Origin: Serpula lacrymans var. lacrymans S7.9 | Lineage: Eukaryota > Basidiomycota > Agaricomycetes > Boletales > Serpulaceae | Direction: 5' to 3' | NCBI RefSeq assembly: GCF_000218685.1 | Contig: NW_006763301.1 | Location: 1,116,001-1,180,000 of the forward strand | Length of the DNA: 64,000 nt | Part shown: one piece after another, positions 1 to 12,472 of the stretch | Layout of the letters: every line of letters starts with the position of its first letter | How positions within the stretch are numbered: position 1 is the stretch's first letter | Position numbers and translations under genes: made by a program | Notes under the pieces: generated by a model | Databases searched by the model: none | Told to the model about the DNA's origin: nothing | The model's input: the letters and a program-made list of their open reading frames with translations, nothing else

Positions 1-2828
1 GTGTTGCTACCAGAGGTAGGGTGACCTCGAATGCTACCAGTAGTGTATCTTCGACGTCACAATCTACACAAAAAATGGGGTCGCCTTTACGGGTGCAAAG
101 CCATGCCGAAGTCTCTAATGTTTACGGAGATCCTACTCCTAGGCCAGCCGCCAGATTTCGTAATCCAACCGATGGTGATCGAGCGGGAACAGACAGTAGG
201 AAAATACCTTTTGGTTTCCGTCGGCCCAGTACCATAGTGAGTGTCTGTGGGTCATTAAAAAGTGATGTATTCACTGAAGGTCAACAGGTTCCGAAGAGGC
301 CCTCCCCCACCATTCCTGGCGCATCAAATCAGCAACTATCGCCCAAAGAGCAGTACTTGCCTCGGAGACCAGAGAATCGTGCAGTGCTTCCCGAATTACG
401 GTCACATTCCCCCAGTTGGTCCGTTTCGGACTCACCATCGACAGATCATCTTTTCTCGCCAGTTCAGTTGCAGTCTAATAATCATACTGACGGCTTGAAA
501 CCACTTCGACTTGTGAGTGTATGAGGCACCTACCAGAAATTTATGGCAGACTTAATTTTTGCTTGGGGCAGTCTACTTCTTTTAATTTTAGGTCTACTTC
601 GTCGTCTCCTTTGCTTAGCTCTTCCTCAAGTAACATATCCGGTACGCCCATCTACTTCCTCGATCATCATTGTTGCAGTTTTATTTATCTGTCGTACTAG
701 ATCACATATCACGTTCATCTACGCCGCATTCCTCAAGTGTATCATCTGATTATTCGTTTTCACATAATTCATTGGTGGGTGAACGAGCTTTATAGCCATA
801 GTCTGGAAAAGTTCTAATTTTGCTTCAACCTTTTAGCTTTCATCTGCTCGCTCGTCACTCATACCCCAGCACGTTCGCAATACCCTCATTCCTGCAAAAA
901 AGTTATCACCCTTGCTACTCGCTTCTGATCACACTCGTTCATCTCATTTATTCAATCGAGATTCGCTGTCATTATCTGCACCTCTCAGGCAACCAACTTC
1001 TTGGCGTTTCTCTCATTATCGAGCAGGTTCTCGCAATTATACACCAGCAGACCAATATTCTCGTCCCTCTAGCAGGTTATCGACACTTACATTAGATATA
1101 TTTGAACATCCGGAAGAAGAGGATCATGGCCAGGCTGACCGTTGGCGCTCTTCCACGTCTTCAAACCAGGTTCTCGATGCACGTCCCGCCTCCGCGCTGG
1201 CCTCTCCAGTTCACGCGATAGCCACTCCGAAGCCTACTTTAATGTTTGCGATTGCTAGCGACGATGTGGAGCAAGTTCGTCAGGTGCTGGAAAGTGGAGA
1301 TGCTGGGCCGAATGATCAAGTTGGCCCTCAGTCTGCTTTGGCTTTTACTCTGACAAATGATCGGATTATCAACAAAGTTGACATTATCAAAGCTCTACTG
1401 TCTTATGGTGCTGATCCAGGAGCTTTGAAAAATCCTGACTTTAATCCTCCTCAGCATGGTACAGAGGCCGCTCCACTCAACACTCCGCACGCAACTACTC
1501 TAGATGGCATGGATCCAGCTACAAGGTATAATAATAGTATCTGTGTTTTAGATCGATGGTAATCTTTTGCTGTAACCAGATATTACATTTCGAAGGCAGA
1601 TGCGATCCACACTCGCCAGACATCTCAGCTTATTCATCGATCCGTTTTCCGACCATTGACTAAAGTTCGATATGATCTCGTTGGTCAGGACCGCGTACTG
1701 GAACAGCTTTTCCGCGTCTTGAACATGCAATCTCAGCAGCTTTCCGTGGCTCCTATTGTCGTATTGCTTTGTGGTAAGCTCATCCATACTAAATATTTAC
1801 TGTCTTTATTGATCTTCCATTCCAGGGCCTAGTGGACATGGAAAGAGTTTGCTTGCGCGCAAGTGTGAGAATTCTGATATCTTCCTGTGCATCAATGAAA
1901 CTAACGTATTATTTAGTTGGTTCTCTTCTTGACCTTCCTACTCATACTGTGAATATGACTACATTGCGTTCCACTCATGACATATGGCAATCTTACTCTA
2001 TGAGTCCTTATGAGGTATTGTTTTCCCTCGCAATTTATCACCACTGTCGCTGATTCGGTATAGGAGCCTTCTTCATCTACACTTGCTCAATTCCTCCTAG
2101 ACCATGAGGGTGAACGGTGTGTGGTTGTGTTAGATGTAAGTAGGTTCAGTATATTATCCTGGTCAAAATTAATTGTTGCATTAGGAGATTGAAAAGACGG
2201 AAGACGAAAAAGCGCTTTGGTCTCTTTTGATGCCATGGGAGTTAGGCAAGTTTTTTGTTCTTCAAATGCAGTAGGAACATTCTTCTTATCGATTCTCATT
2301 AGGTCGTTGCTCTGTTGAGGCAGGAAAACGCCATGTTGATGTTCGAAATGTGGTATGGCTTGGGACATCGAATATCGGTCATGACTTGGTCTTTGAATAT
2401 CACGAATCCCGCGAAGACCCCGATATTTCTGTCTCTCGGGAAGAATACGTAGAACTGATGGCTCTTATGAGACCTCGTGTATCTCAGCGTCTTGGGGTAT
2501 GAGCCTCTTTTGTCTTGAATCGATTGTGTCTGATAGCGTTTCAGGCGTCTTTATTGTCGCGTGTCACAACGGTGAAGCTTTTAGCTTTTTCTATCTGATC
2601 GAGTGTCTGAAACTAGCCCAATAGGTTCTCCCTTTTGTTGCTTTCTCCTTAGAAGAGAAGAGGGCTATTGCTGCAGAGGCCATATATTCGCTTGCTGGTG
2701 ACATGGTGAGGACCATGTCACCGCAGCAGATCGAATCTATGGTCGTAAAGGCCTTACCCCACTATCTTGCTGCCGAAGGCGCACGATCCCTGTACAGAGC
2801 TATATCGAGTCAGCTCGTGGAAATGTGA
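1..2828 (+). CDS. Ankyrin-repeat / Clp-type AAA+ ATPase (CLPB/SKD3-like), 5' end beyond window
   Basis: Spliced gene; its first reading frame is open back to base 1, so the start is probably outside the window. The first ~350 residues are Ser/Pro/Thr-rich and look disordered (exons to ~510, ~591-641, ~701-774, 837-1527). A short ankyrin-like segment follows (MFAIASDDVEQVRQVLES... LLSYGADPG, ~1242-1425). The AAA+ module runs from ~1680: Walker A GPSGHGKS, split by an intron; Walker B VVVLDEIEK; sensor 1 VVWLGTSNIG; and a sensor-2-like EGARSLYRAI close to the TGA. Ankyrin repeats before a single Clp-type AAA+ domain is the architecture of animal CLPB/SKD3, a disaggregase, so an unfolding or disaggregation role is inferred. 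Unlike SKD3, no mitochondrial presequence can be seen because the N-terminus is missing. One intron (2246-2302) uses a GC donor. Family call is confident; function is inferred. Confidence 0.8.
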
Positions 2829-2861
2829 TACACATTCATGATATATACTCACTCTATAGAC

Positions 2862-3169
2862 ATGAGCTACGGTTTCAGGACTGCCTTCCCATGTTCAGGA
2901 GGCGTCGTAGCTGTGGGATATGGATTTGCCGTTAATGGTAGTCTTCTCCCTTGCACCGGCGAATTGAGATGATGTAGTTGTGGTTGCTATCACTGCCTTG
3001 GGCGCCTATGGGGATCTTCGGTGTACAGTTCATGTTCTACTATAAGCTGGTATCTTAATTAACTTTCTATGTTCATCTTTTGATCAGTCTGAAAATGATA
3101 GATGGTCCCGATTTCGGCCTGTTGCGAAGTCAGCTTATACCTGTGTCTCTGCCCGCTTTCGCATCATGA
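2862..3169 (+). CDS. Possible tiny spliced ORF (~66 aa), hydrophobic
   Basis: An ATG 33 bases after the ATPase stop opens a frame (MSYGFRTAFPCSGG) that can be extended by two candidate introns (2938-2977 and 3021-3087), giving a hydrophobic middle (NVVVAITALGAYGDLR) and a stop at 3167-3169. Splice signals are acceptable, but the first intron is only 40 bases. I recognise no family. It may simply be 3' UTR of the ATPase or 5' UTR of the SH3 gene. Confidence 0.2.
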
Positions 3170-3376
3170 AACGAGGAATAATCACAGGGACTGTCGACCT
3201 CAACTCATCAAACTGATGTCGCGATCTAAATTTACGTCACTGGTATTCACCATGATATTTATCAACCAATGCGATACAGATGCACTCTCCAACATTATTT
3301 CTCCTTCCCTCCTACTAGAATCTCTTCAGTGAGAATTCTATTTCGTCCAAGTTACTATCTTTTACCTGCTATCCTG

Positions 3377-4405
3377 ATGCATTCCCTTCCTTCACAATTT
3401 CATATTTATGAACGTCGTCACCGACGTTCTGCTTCTCCTGCTCCCTTTTCTGCGCCTTACACTGTGCTTGAGAGTACCCATACTACACCTTCAAACCAAC
3501 TTCCAGTTTATGTAAAAGCTTTGCTTGGCACAGTTGCTGCGCTACTCAGTCTGCTGATACTAGGTGAGTTATTTAATAACTTGTGCGATTATCGCTCAGT
3601 ACTCACATGTTGCAGGCATCGTCATTTACAGACTGAGAGCTTCAAAGCGTAACCGGTCGTCCAAAGCAACTACACTGGCTGAAATTGTAGACAGGAAATC
3701 CTCGGGATCATACAAAATATACCAGATGGATTTCGACGGGCTACAACAGTCTCCAAAAGTGGGTACTGCTTCTCTTCTCGTCCCACTCCGATTTTTGACC
3801 AAGCCTTGAAGAGTGACTTCCCTTTCTCATACCCTGCGGAGAAGACGGATGACCCGGAGAAGTATTTCAGTTCAGAGAAATCGTCGGAATCGCATGAAGA
3901 CTTGGAGACACCTTCCATCATTGTGCACTGTCCTCCCCCTGCATATAAATGCTCCATGTCATTGGCATCTCCTCGTACTCCTTCCTCTGCAATTCGACCT
4001 TTGCCGAGACTACCTAGTCAACGTAAAGGCAAAGTACCACCTCCACTCCCTTCAATCCCAGTGTCACTTAACCCGATGCGAGAGGGTGAGCCTCTCACGC
4101 CCACCCAAAGCCCAGTTCGAACGTGTTCTTTCACACAAGTGTACGGAGACACTCCAGGTCAACTTTCCCCCGGAATACGACGGAGTAATTTCAAGTTACC
4201 ACGTCTGATGGTTGTGACGTCAGTATTCGAGCCGGCCATGAAGGACGAACTGTTAATTAAACTTGGAGAAACGTTGACAATGTTAGAGGAGTATGAAGAT
4301 GAATGGTGCTTGGTCCGACGTCACGACAGGGTGATGGGCATGATCCCTTGTTTCTGCCTCTCCGAGCCGCCAAAGAGTACGACAAGTCCTCAGTTCTCCC
4401 CGTAG
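3377..4405 (+). CDS. Single-pass membrane protein with cytoplasmic C-terminal SH3 domain
   Basis: Predicted from ATG 3377 (an in-frame ATG at 3269 is the alternative) with introns at ~3564-3615 and ~3760-3805. Order of parts: a short Ser/Thr/Pro-rich N-terminus; one transmembrane helix (VYVKALLGTVAALLSLLILG, continuing IVIY) followed at once by basic residues (RLRASKR), which predicts N-out/C-in topology; an acidic and proline-rich linker with PxxP motifs (PLPRLPSQR, PPPLPSIP); and a C-terminal SH3 domain (VTSVFEPAMKDELLIKLGET, then the EYEDEWCLV and MGMIPCFC strands). The layout resembles yeast Fus1, a membrane-anchored SH3 protein of cell fusion, but sequence identity to Fus1 is not claimed. 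Likely a scaffold tethering proline-motif partners to the plasma membrane. It ends convergently with PAM17. Confidence 0.75.
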
Positions 4406-4947
4406 TCTTTTCTTCGACGTGTTTACGAGTCCTGACGGCCTGACGCTTCATGACATTTAATCTCAATCCGCCATTACGGTTCTTTGGTTCTAGCTCTAAT
4501 GGACTTCTCTTCTACTCGCTCTTTGCATTAGTTACAATCTTTGACTGATACTGAAAGGGCTGGGCCAAACTTTGTGAGCGTGCATTATTTTCTGGGATAG
4601 ATGTTGGGTCACTTTTACTAAAACCTGCGTCTGCAGCAGTGTTAACGAACTTTAAAATCACCTTAATTTATTTGGCGGGGAGGCTTTCTAAGGACACAAG
4701 TTTCTATCTGTTGAAGTCCTCCTGAATGTAAACCAACACTTTGAATAGCCGTTCGTTTGATGTACAATATATTTCATAGTGTGATGCAAGGACGGATGTC
4801 TGGTTTCACCCATACTTTGGTGTTTTTCTCCTCATCCGCAGACCTTGCCCTGGTTCTACGTTAGAGAGCAACAATACGCGCCAGAGGTCAAAGGAGAAGA
4901 TATGAGCATTATTTTACTAGATATGTAGACGATACAATGTCAAGCGA
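4406..4947. other. Intergenic, convergent 3' regions
   Basis: Lies between the stop codons of the SH3 gene (plus) and PAM17 (minus). AT-rich and probably made of the two 3' UTRs. No ORF with coding character and no repeat seen. Confidence 0.6.
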
Positions 4948-5807
4948 TTACTCTTCAGGTAGGCGAGCCTTCCGTCTGAACTTGGCCTGATCCCTCAACC
5001 ACTGAGATAACAATAACTTTCGTTAGTTATGTATCAAAAAATGTATCAAGGAACCTACCTGTTTATATTGATGCAAAGAGCCAATCTTCTCGCCTTTGAA
5101 AAAAGAAAAAAACTCAGATATCGCCAGGTGAAGCTTGTAAACATACCATAAAAGTCAGGTACGGGATTCGTAGCACTCTGAGCAGTGGGATCAACGCGGT
5201 TCTTCACTATGCGTTTGTGAAACTCTCGGTCCTTAGCTTCAATCAGATTCATAGCACGGCGATGAGTCATTCTCCAACCCGCTGCACCGATCATTGGACC
5301 GACGAGGTAACCCATTCCTAAACAGACACATCAAGTGACACGAACGATACTCGAGGCAGGTTGGACGTACCCATACAGGCTACGGTGCATCCACTGTAGA
5401 AAATGAGAGGGTCTATACCCTGAATAAAACATACGCCTTGTCGTCAGACTGTCGGTTCAAATAGCAGACAAAGAACACACCATGATAGGTTTGCTTGCAT
5501 CCGCTTCGAACGAGCCAAAATATGCGACTCCGCCAACAAATCCTATTATCGAGCATGGAATAGTGATTGCCTAACTAACATTAGAAATGCTTTAGGTGTG
5601 AGCGTTCACGACAAATATTACCGTTTCCCACTTCCGTTTATTCCTTCGAATCTCCAAATACTCTGGCCATGTTAATTTTTGCTTTGCGGCTTCGGTGACG
5701 TTTGTCGTAGAGTTATGCCGTACAGAAAGGCGTAGATTTATAGCGGATAAGTCTCGCGAAGGTAGTGACAGGAAGCGACTGCATGGTCGTAGACGAAACG
5801 CACTCAT
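4948..5807 (-). CDS. PAM17: Mitochondrial import motor subunit Pam17
   Basis: Pam17 is an inner-membrane protein on the matrix side that joins the TIM23 presequence translocase to its Hsp70 motor. Start is ATG at 5807, with an arginine-rich mitochondrial presequence (MSAFRLRPCSRFLSLPSR). The mature part starts LTWPEYLEIRRNKRKWE. A first membrane helix follows (TIPCSIIGFVGGVAYFGSF), then a second (SGCTVACMGMGYLVGPMIGA), then WRMTHRRAMNLIEAKDREFH, IVKNRVDPTAQ and NPVPDFYG, and the basic tail WLRDQAKFRRKARLPEE ending at 4948. Motif order, two helices and length (~200 aa) match the Pam17 family. The gene has several short introns, and the ATG was preferred to an upstream TTG because it begins the presequence directly. 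It is tail-to-tail with the SH3 gene and downstream of MPH1 on the same strand. Confidence 0.93.
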
Positions 5808-5972
5808 TGTGGTCAACCTTTTCAAATTTGCCGAAGAACACAGTGACAAGGTGTGCCAGCTCTAAGACAATAATATATACGGTATGTCGTTCTCACGGTA
5901 TGTTGTTTTCATGCTCAATAACATGAAGTACAAAATCTACTCTTGACATCGATCAGATAACAATAAAGCTGG

Positions 5973-8900
5973 TCAAAGGTCGCTAGAAGGGCCAGAAAAT
6001 GATATATCTGCATCGTCATCAACAACAAAACTTCCAAAAACATATTCGTCTGGCTCCTCTTCTCTTAGTGGTGAACTGGACACCATTAGGCGCTGTCTGC
6101 GATTCTCCCGCTCAGGAGCCAGTAATGCACCTCTCCTTGTCGGACGATTCGCAAAGGCCGGTCCGGCCATTGCAGCAGGTGCCTGGGTGAGAAGACTTTG
6201 ACGGTATACGAGAGACTGGTTGTAAGACGGAGAAGCTTGAGTTTGAGACATGTCGTGCAGGAACTGTCTATCCGATTCGCTTTCTACGTCATCTTCTGGA
6301 TGTGAAGACCCCTCACTTTCCTCATCTCCGGAATGAGCAGCTTCCATGGCGACCCAGGGGTTTGCTTTACTTTGGATGATGCCGCGAGGCTTCTTGCTTT
6401 CTCGACGAGCAGATGGCCGCGATAAAGGCGAATCTATTGTCCGTCGTTGTAACCGCCGCTGAGAAGGAGGTGGCATATCAACTGGAGAGAAGTCTGGAGG
6501 CTGGACGACGGTAGCCTGCTTTTTTGACCGCTTTATTGGACGTACTGCGAAAGATGCCTCAGGAAAGTCTTGGTCAGGCCTTGCAATAGGTGATGTCCAA
6601 CTTATAGATTTTCCGACTGCGCCGTCTGTGGGACCAGGTTCTTCGAAGAAATCCTGCGGTGAAGGCAAAATTGGTTCGTCAACAATTTCTATGCTGTCAT
6701 TATAAATGCGGGGAGGTGCAGTCGGCAATTCCAGTTTCTGAACAAGAGGCGAAGAATTCAAAATTTGCATATCAATGTCTTCATCGTCATCTAATAGCCA
6801 TGCCATGCTACGTCCTTCGTCTCCGGACATCAGGTCGTTCCCAGGACGATAAGGAGATTGCGCAATCTTAGCAGTGAAAGAATCATGGGAGCTACAATCT
6901 TTATTGCTGTGCCCTTCATCCTCGTTCATCAACGACGGCTGCTGTGGGGGTGAATCTTGATTGTGCACAGGCGACATCGAGTGCGAAGCAGAAGGAGACG
7001 ACGTCAATTCTATGACTTCATCAGGCACCGGTAAGTTGGGAACTGGGGAGGACGACCAATGATAGGGCGAACCAGCAGACAGAGATGGTATAGAAACAAT
7101 ATCATTGTCCTCCGGCAGAGGCGAATGCTGTTCTCCATTTCTTTTCGTGCGCTGTGCTTCGGTGTCTTGCTTTCGTGATTCAGACAATTTTGGGGATGAG
7201 TAACTGGGGGGTGATGCATCCTCCTGATCCGATAATATCCGGGGACGAATCGCAGTTTTCCTCCTCGCCTTTGCAATCACCTTGGTTTGAGCTAGTGGAA
7301 TCTCCGGAGAAGTGGGTCGAGATCCCGGAACTTGGATTGGAGATAGAGATTTCCGTGATGAGCTAGATTCCGAGTTAGCACATGGAGCAAGCAGAGTTCC
7401 TCTTTGAATATCCATATCATCTGAGTCATCAGCACATTTCTCAGAGAAATCACTAGGTTCAGGAATTTTCGCGACCCGCTTCTTTTTATTGCCAGTGGAT
7501 GCTTTCGTCTTGTTCGATGGGCCCATAGTAGAAGATTTACGCAGTCTCGCTTTCGGTTTCTGCTTCGACGCCGTGGAAGCGGAGGCTGATGCTGCTCGCC
7601 GCAACGTCAACAAGCCACTCTCTAACTCCATATCAGTCGAGTCATCCTCTCCTGCCAGAGGATCAAATTCCTTTTTAGAAGTCTTCCTTTTCTTGGCTCC
7701 TTTCTTCACGAGGTCAGCTACGCTCACGAAACCGGTGCTGGCTCCATCAGGCATGTTCCTCCGCGGATCTTCGTTTCGTCTTCGCTTCTTGCCTTTTGCG
7801 GCGGCATCTTCTCCGGTAGCAAGTGAAGCAGCCTTTCTTGAAGATTCTTCGCGAACGTACTCTTCAATGTCCATTTTCTTCTCCAGAAGTTCGGGCTTGA
7901 CATGACTGGGCAACAACCTTTCGACGTCGCTATAGAGCTCCAGTTGATCACCGCGAACGATGCTCTTCTGAAGCTCTCCATAAGCGTCTTTAGCCTTTTC
8001 CCAGTTATCTTCTTCCCGAATCTCTGAGAGTAGTACATGAACATAACCATCGCGTTTACGGCCGGTACGCCCCACGCGTTGCAGCTTGACAGAAGAGGAT
8101 TAGACAGCGGAGCGATACACGAATCAAAATAAATGCCACTTACCATGCGGATGGGAGTCTTCTGGGCATCATAACAGATAATCATGTCAACTTCACCGAT
8201 ATCAAGCCCTTCTTCACCTATCGAGGTGGAGACGAGGACATTGAACTCGCCGGCTTTGAACTTTTTGAGGACCTAAAGCGTCACTTAGTACAAGAGCAGT
8301 CAAATAGATAGATTGGACGCACTTCTATCTGTTCTTTCTGCGCGAAACCTTTTCTTCCTTGTTTGTCTGTGCCTTGACCAATAAACCTCGTCGCCTTGAG
8401 CAAAGGCATCTCTTCATTCAAGACTTCGACGATCTCGTCAACGCAGTCCCTAAACGTCACAAAGACCATCGCACGCGTAGTTCCGCCTTCTTGCTCGCCA
8501 TCCGCCATCGTCGCACCGAAATGCTGAACCAGTAAAGTCTTCAACATTTCCATTTTAGGGTGCATGGAAAATCCCCGAATACGCTGCGACTCAATCTCGC
8601 GCAGAATGGCCTGAAACTCGGGATCGCTGCGTAGCTTATTCGGTGGCTTCTGTCCCTTGCCGTTACCCTTTCCAGAATTATCTTCCTTGTCTTTAGCTAG
8701 CTCCTGTAAACAAGTGTAACACATGCTAGTGCTCGCTTCCATCTGTCACGACATCAGAATTAGCGAGAGCGGGAAAAAAAAAGAAAGAAACATGAGCCGC
8801 AATACCAGATAGCCCATAGCGCGACTCAGTGTTTCTAGCTTGCTTATGGGACCAAAAGCCCACTTATTGGGATTATTTGTCGCTGCGAGTTGTTGTCTCA

Positions 8901-10782
8901 ACGCTGTCATGCGATAAGGATGCATCTTGACGACATTGACTGGTTCCATAACTCCTTTCGATGAAAGTGACCGAGCTATTTTCTGCAAATTTTTAGAAAT
9001 CCCGCTCAGCCACAATAGAACAGCTAATAATGACCTCCATCATCTTTGCTAATAAATCCATGATCTTGTTAACGTTTTCATCCATCCTGATTATGTGCTG
9101 CTTTATATCCTATGTCATAACATAACTGCTGTAAGGATTCTGAATAGCATATATAGCGCATATAGCTGCTCACCTTCTTGTGCATGTAGCCTCTCAAATC
9201 CAAGCTTTGCTCATCTCTTATCTCAATCCTACTAATGTGGAGGGAATCGATGATAGATTGGACAGCATCCGGTGTGCTCCCAGGGGTAGCGGTAAGAGCG
9301 AGGACACGAAAATGAGCGTTCTTCGCCATAAGATACCGGATAACTTGAGCATATGCGTAATCACCGGTACCCTTGTGCGCCTCGTCTGCGAGTAGAACTA
9401 AGCTTGCAACCAACAGCTGTAAAAACCTAGCGACAGACCAATCACAACCAGAATTATGTTTTGAGGGTCACAGTTTTCCGAGGTAAGGTCGTTGATTAGA
9501 GTCTGTGGTGTCATGTAAAATACGCGCTTTTCTTCCCACTGTCCATTGAAACATAAAACACATGTCAGACGTGTTATCGCTATAAGAGACGGGCGAGGCA
9601 GTACCATATGTGAGCGATAAGCCCTTGCGTTGTTACCTGTCATTTCAATCGCGTCGTGCCCGGGGATTCCACAAGTGCTATGACAGGCATCGATTTGTTG
9701 GGCGACTAGAGGCTTAGTAGGTGCGATAAAAACGATTTTCCCTTCAGGGAACCAGCGGTAGACTAAAGGAAGTGTCCATTAATGCCACTTTACCCGGAGA
9801 CACGCATATGATTTAGAATATAACGCGATGCAAAGGACATACAGTTTAGCATTACGACGCCTGCGATGAACGTTTTACCTAGACCGGTCGGCAACGCTAC
9901 TAAAGTGTTCTCGAAGAGACAGTGCTTGACGATGTTGAACTGGTAGTCGCGTTTAGGTTGATTTAGTGGATATATCCAATGTTTGGTTTCAAGAAGATCC
10001 GGTTTCAACTTCATGGGAGGGGGCTGGAAAGTGGTCAGTTACATAGTACATATTTGAGGTGTTAACATACCGGACTGCGAGAAGGGAATGGAATGTCAAG
10101 GTTACTATAGAATGATATGATATGCCGTGTACTTACCCAGAAGCAGCTAGTAAAGAGTAAGCTCACGTCAATCGAAAGCAAATAAACACTCACCCGAAAC
10201 AAGAGGGGCAGGAAACTGCTCGAACTCCACAGCTTCCTCCTGTTCTCCATCGCTTTCATCACCGTACGCCGCTTTCGCCTTTCCCTTGCCTTTGGAAGAC
10301 TTCGGCTTCCTCCACCCTGTCTTAGCAAATGCCGTATGATCCCACTGCTTCGTCTGCCGTGCTGGGTGGCCGAATGGATTGCGCGAGTTTGACTTCGTCC
10401 TCTTCATGGGGGATCTGGTGGTATGCGCGGTCTTTCCTGACGACGCTTGCGTGGATACAACCTTTCCAAAGAGGTCGGTTTGCTGCTTGTTCTTGGAGGA
10501 TGTTCTCGAAATCCGACTCGGACCGGCAATCGCAGGTGGCTCGCCTTGGAAGTATGACTCAACGGCTGCATCGATGCGCTGGAGGTCGGCTTCGTCGATG
10601 TCGAAAGTGAGGTCAAAGAACTCGGAGTCTTGTCTCTTCAATGGAGACCGGCGTTTGGGTGTGATTACAGCTGGAGATGCTGGTTTAGGGGGTTTAGGGT
10701 TGAAGTGAGCAGCCTCTATAATGTCCAGTTCATTCAATATCCCCGAGTCCAGTTCGTCATCAAAATATCCATCAGAGCTCAT
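5973..10782 (-). CDS. MPH1: ATP-dependent DNA helicase Mph1 / FANCM homologue
   Basis: A superfamily 2 helicase of the FANCM/Mph1/Hef group, which remodels stalled forks and D-loops and limits crossovers. The start at 10782 gives a disordered basic N-terminus ([20 protein letters not shown]). Helicase core: the Q-motif region ([20 protein letters not shown]), Walker [10 protein letters not shown], motif [15 protein letters not shown], motif [17 protein letters not shown], the linker domain, and the C-terminal lobe with [13 protein letters not shown] and [29 protein letters not shown] and the RVGRTGR context are typical of FANCM/Mph1. About 650 Ser/acid-rich residues with no ERCC4 nuclease signature follow, as in fungal Mph1. 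Many short introns. The start lies 256 bases from that of MTC1 on the opposite strand. Confidence 0.93.
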
Positions 10783-11038
10783 TGTCCCTGTTCACAAAGC
10801 GCGGAAATAACGACTGAACAAGTATGAAAACCAGTGGGGGATGGAGAGAAAAGTAGGAGAACAGGGTAAATTTCACGTTCGCGATCACGTCGCGTCCACT
10901 CTCAGAGAGCGTGTTCACTTCGCGACTGAAACGGTATGTTATTCCCACGCTGGCACGAGTACTGCGGGCCACGTGATTCGCTTCTCAAGTGCTGCTCCGT
11001 GCGCGCCAGGGTGCGCACATTGCCCAACAACTTGAAGC
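10783..11038. promoter_or_regulatory. Bidirectional promoter MPH1/MTC1
   Basis: 256 bases between divergent start codons. Contains a CACGTG E-box core at 10970-10975 and a CpG-rich stretch (about 10875-10930) with near matches to MCB-type CGCGTC. No TATA box obvious. Confidence 0.6.
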
Positions 11039-12472
11039 ATGTCTAAATCCAAGGAGGAGGAGGCCCTACAATTTCTGGACCACTTGGACTCTCTAAACCC
11101 AACTTTGGGCCAAAGCAGCGGCCACAGTCCATCTGCACAACCTGGCAGCGCTAGTGGGGGCGACTCTGCCCAGGATGTTCTGGCGTTCATCGATGAGTTA
11201 ACTCAGAAAAGCTCAGAACCACCTCGAACCACCGCACCTCTCGACGATCGTTCCATCTCGCGCTCATCCACTCCAAATCTCAGGAAAAGCACTGAGCGAG
11301 TAAAGGTCGGCTCGTCTGGCTCACCCCATCCATCATCTTCCACTTCGTCCCTGTTCACAAAGAACGATTCCACAGCCACGCTTGACTCATCGGTCAAGAC
11401 TGAACAGGCGGAACCTGCACAAGCAAACGCTGGAAGGTGGGGATGGGCATGGACGCGTGCATCAGCCGCTATGCAGCAGGCTAGGTCCGTTGTTGATGAA
11501 CAAGTGAAGAACTTGCCCAAGAACGAGCAAGTAAGTAAATGGAGTGAGGGTATGCTCGAATATGCAAAGACAGCACAGTTGGATAAGCTCGGTATGTAGT
11601 CAGTCTCGCTGTTCCAGGACCGTTGGATTGAGCAGGGCTTTAAAGGACAGGATTTCAAACGAGTCGGCCTATCGACTCTCACAGACATACTAAATGTTGT
11701 CGCACCACCGATCTCAGAGCATGAAATTATCCAGGTTTGGTTAAGTCACGATATGAAAGGATATGATGGTGTTGAATCCATCGTGTTTCATGCGCTCACC
11801 AAAGTAAAGCTTCATATTACGCGTTTCGTATATCCTCTTACCGTTTGCTGCATAGGTAATGGAGCAAGTTGGGAGTGGTGACTTGACCGTCAACAGAGTC
11901 GATGAAGTAAGAAACACAACTGAATCAGAAGATACACCGGCTCTCAATACTGTCGATGGCTACGATGCCGCTATCAAGCTTGCTCAAGTAAGTACATTGT
12001 CGATACGTTATATTGCGAATTCTTCTTACCAATTGAATAGGCGAACTTGTCCGATTTTGTAAAGAACAATGCTCAGCGTCTGTCAGATAACTCTACGACA
12101 CAAAGTGCTATTGCACACACATACATCTACTTACGGATACAGCCATTCATGGCTTCACCTCTTTCCACCCAACATGCAAGTGCATCCGGTACACTGGCCG
12201 ATACAGCGTCTGCGACGTCAGACCTTCAGTTCGTCTTACATCTGTCTGATCCTGGGCATCAGCTGGTGCACACGACTGTCACCCAAGCTATCCCAGGTAA
12301 CTGGCTGAACCTCTGGGACACCCACGACTGGGTGGAACACCTGATTAGCGAGTCATTGAGACTAGGTGTCGAAACCGCAAGCCAGAACTACCTTGCTGCT
12401 AGGATGGGATGGTATAAGGATGCAATTTCTGCTGACCAACAGAGGCCGGTGGACACGAACCGAGCCGAATGA
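11039..12472 (+). CDS. MTC1: Mtc1-family protein (maintenance of telomere capping 1, DUF5427)
   Basis: Begins MSKSKEEEALQFLDHLDSLN, the conserved N-terminus of the family, then a Ser/Pro-rich linker. Conserved blocks follow: WGWAWTRASAAMQQARSVVD, SKWSEGMLEYAKTAQLDKLG, then (after an intron of about 54 bases, ~11592-11645) VGLSTLTDILNVVAPPISEH, LSHDMKGYDGVESIVFHALT, and the C-terminal DWVEHLISESLRLGVETASQ with ARMGWYKDA. Yeast Mtc1 affects telomere capping and has been linked to Golgi/COPI traffic; its biochemical activity is not settled. Several introns with strong GTAAGT-type donors. Family assignment rests on motif order over the whole length; function is taken from yeast. Confidence 0.85.

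Noticed and set aside
7489..7905. 138-codon plus-strand ORF within MPH1
   Set aside because: Lies opposite the disordered MPH1 C-terminal exon, whose frame is continuous from the helicase motifs.
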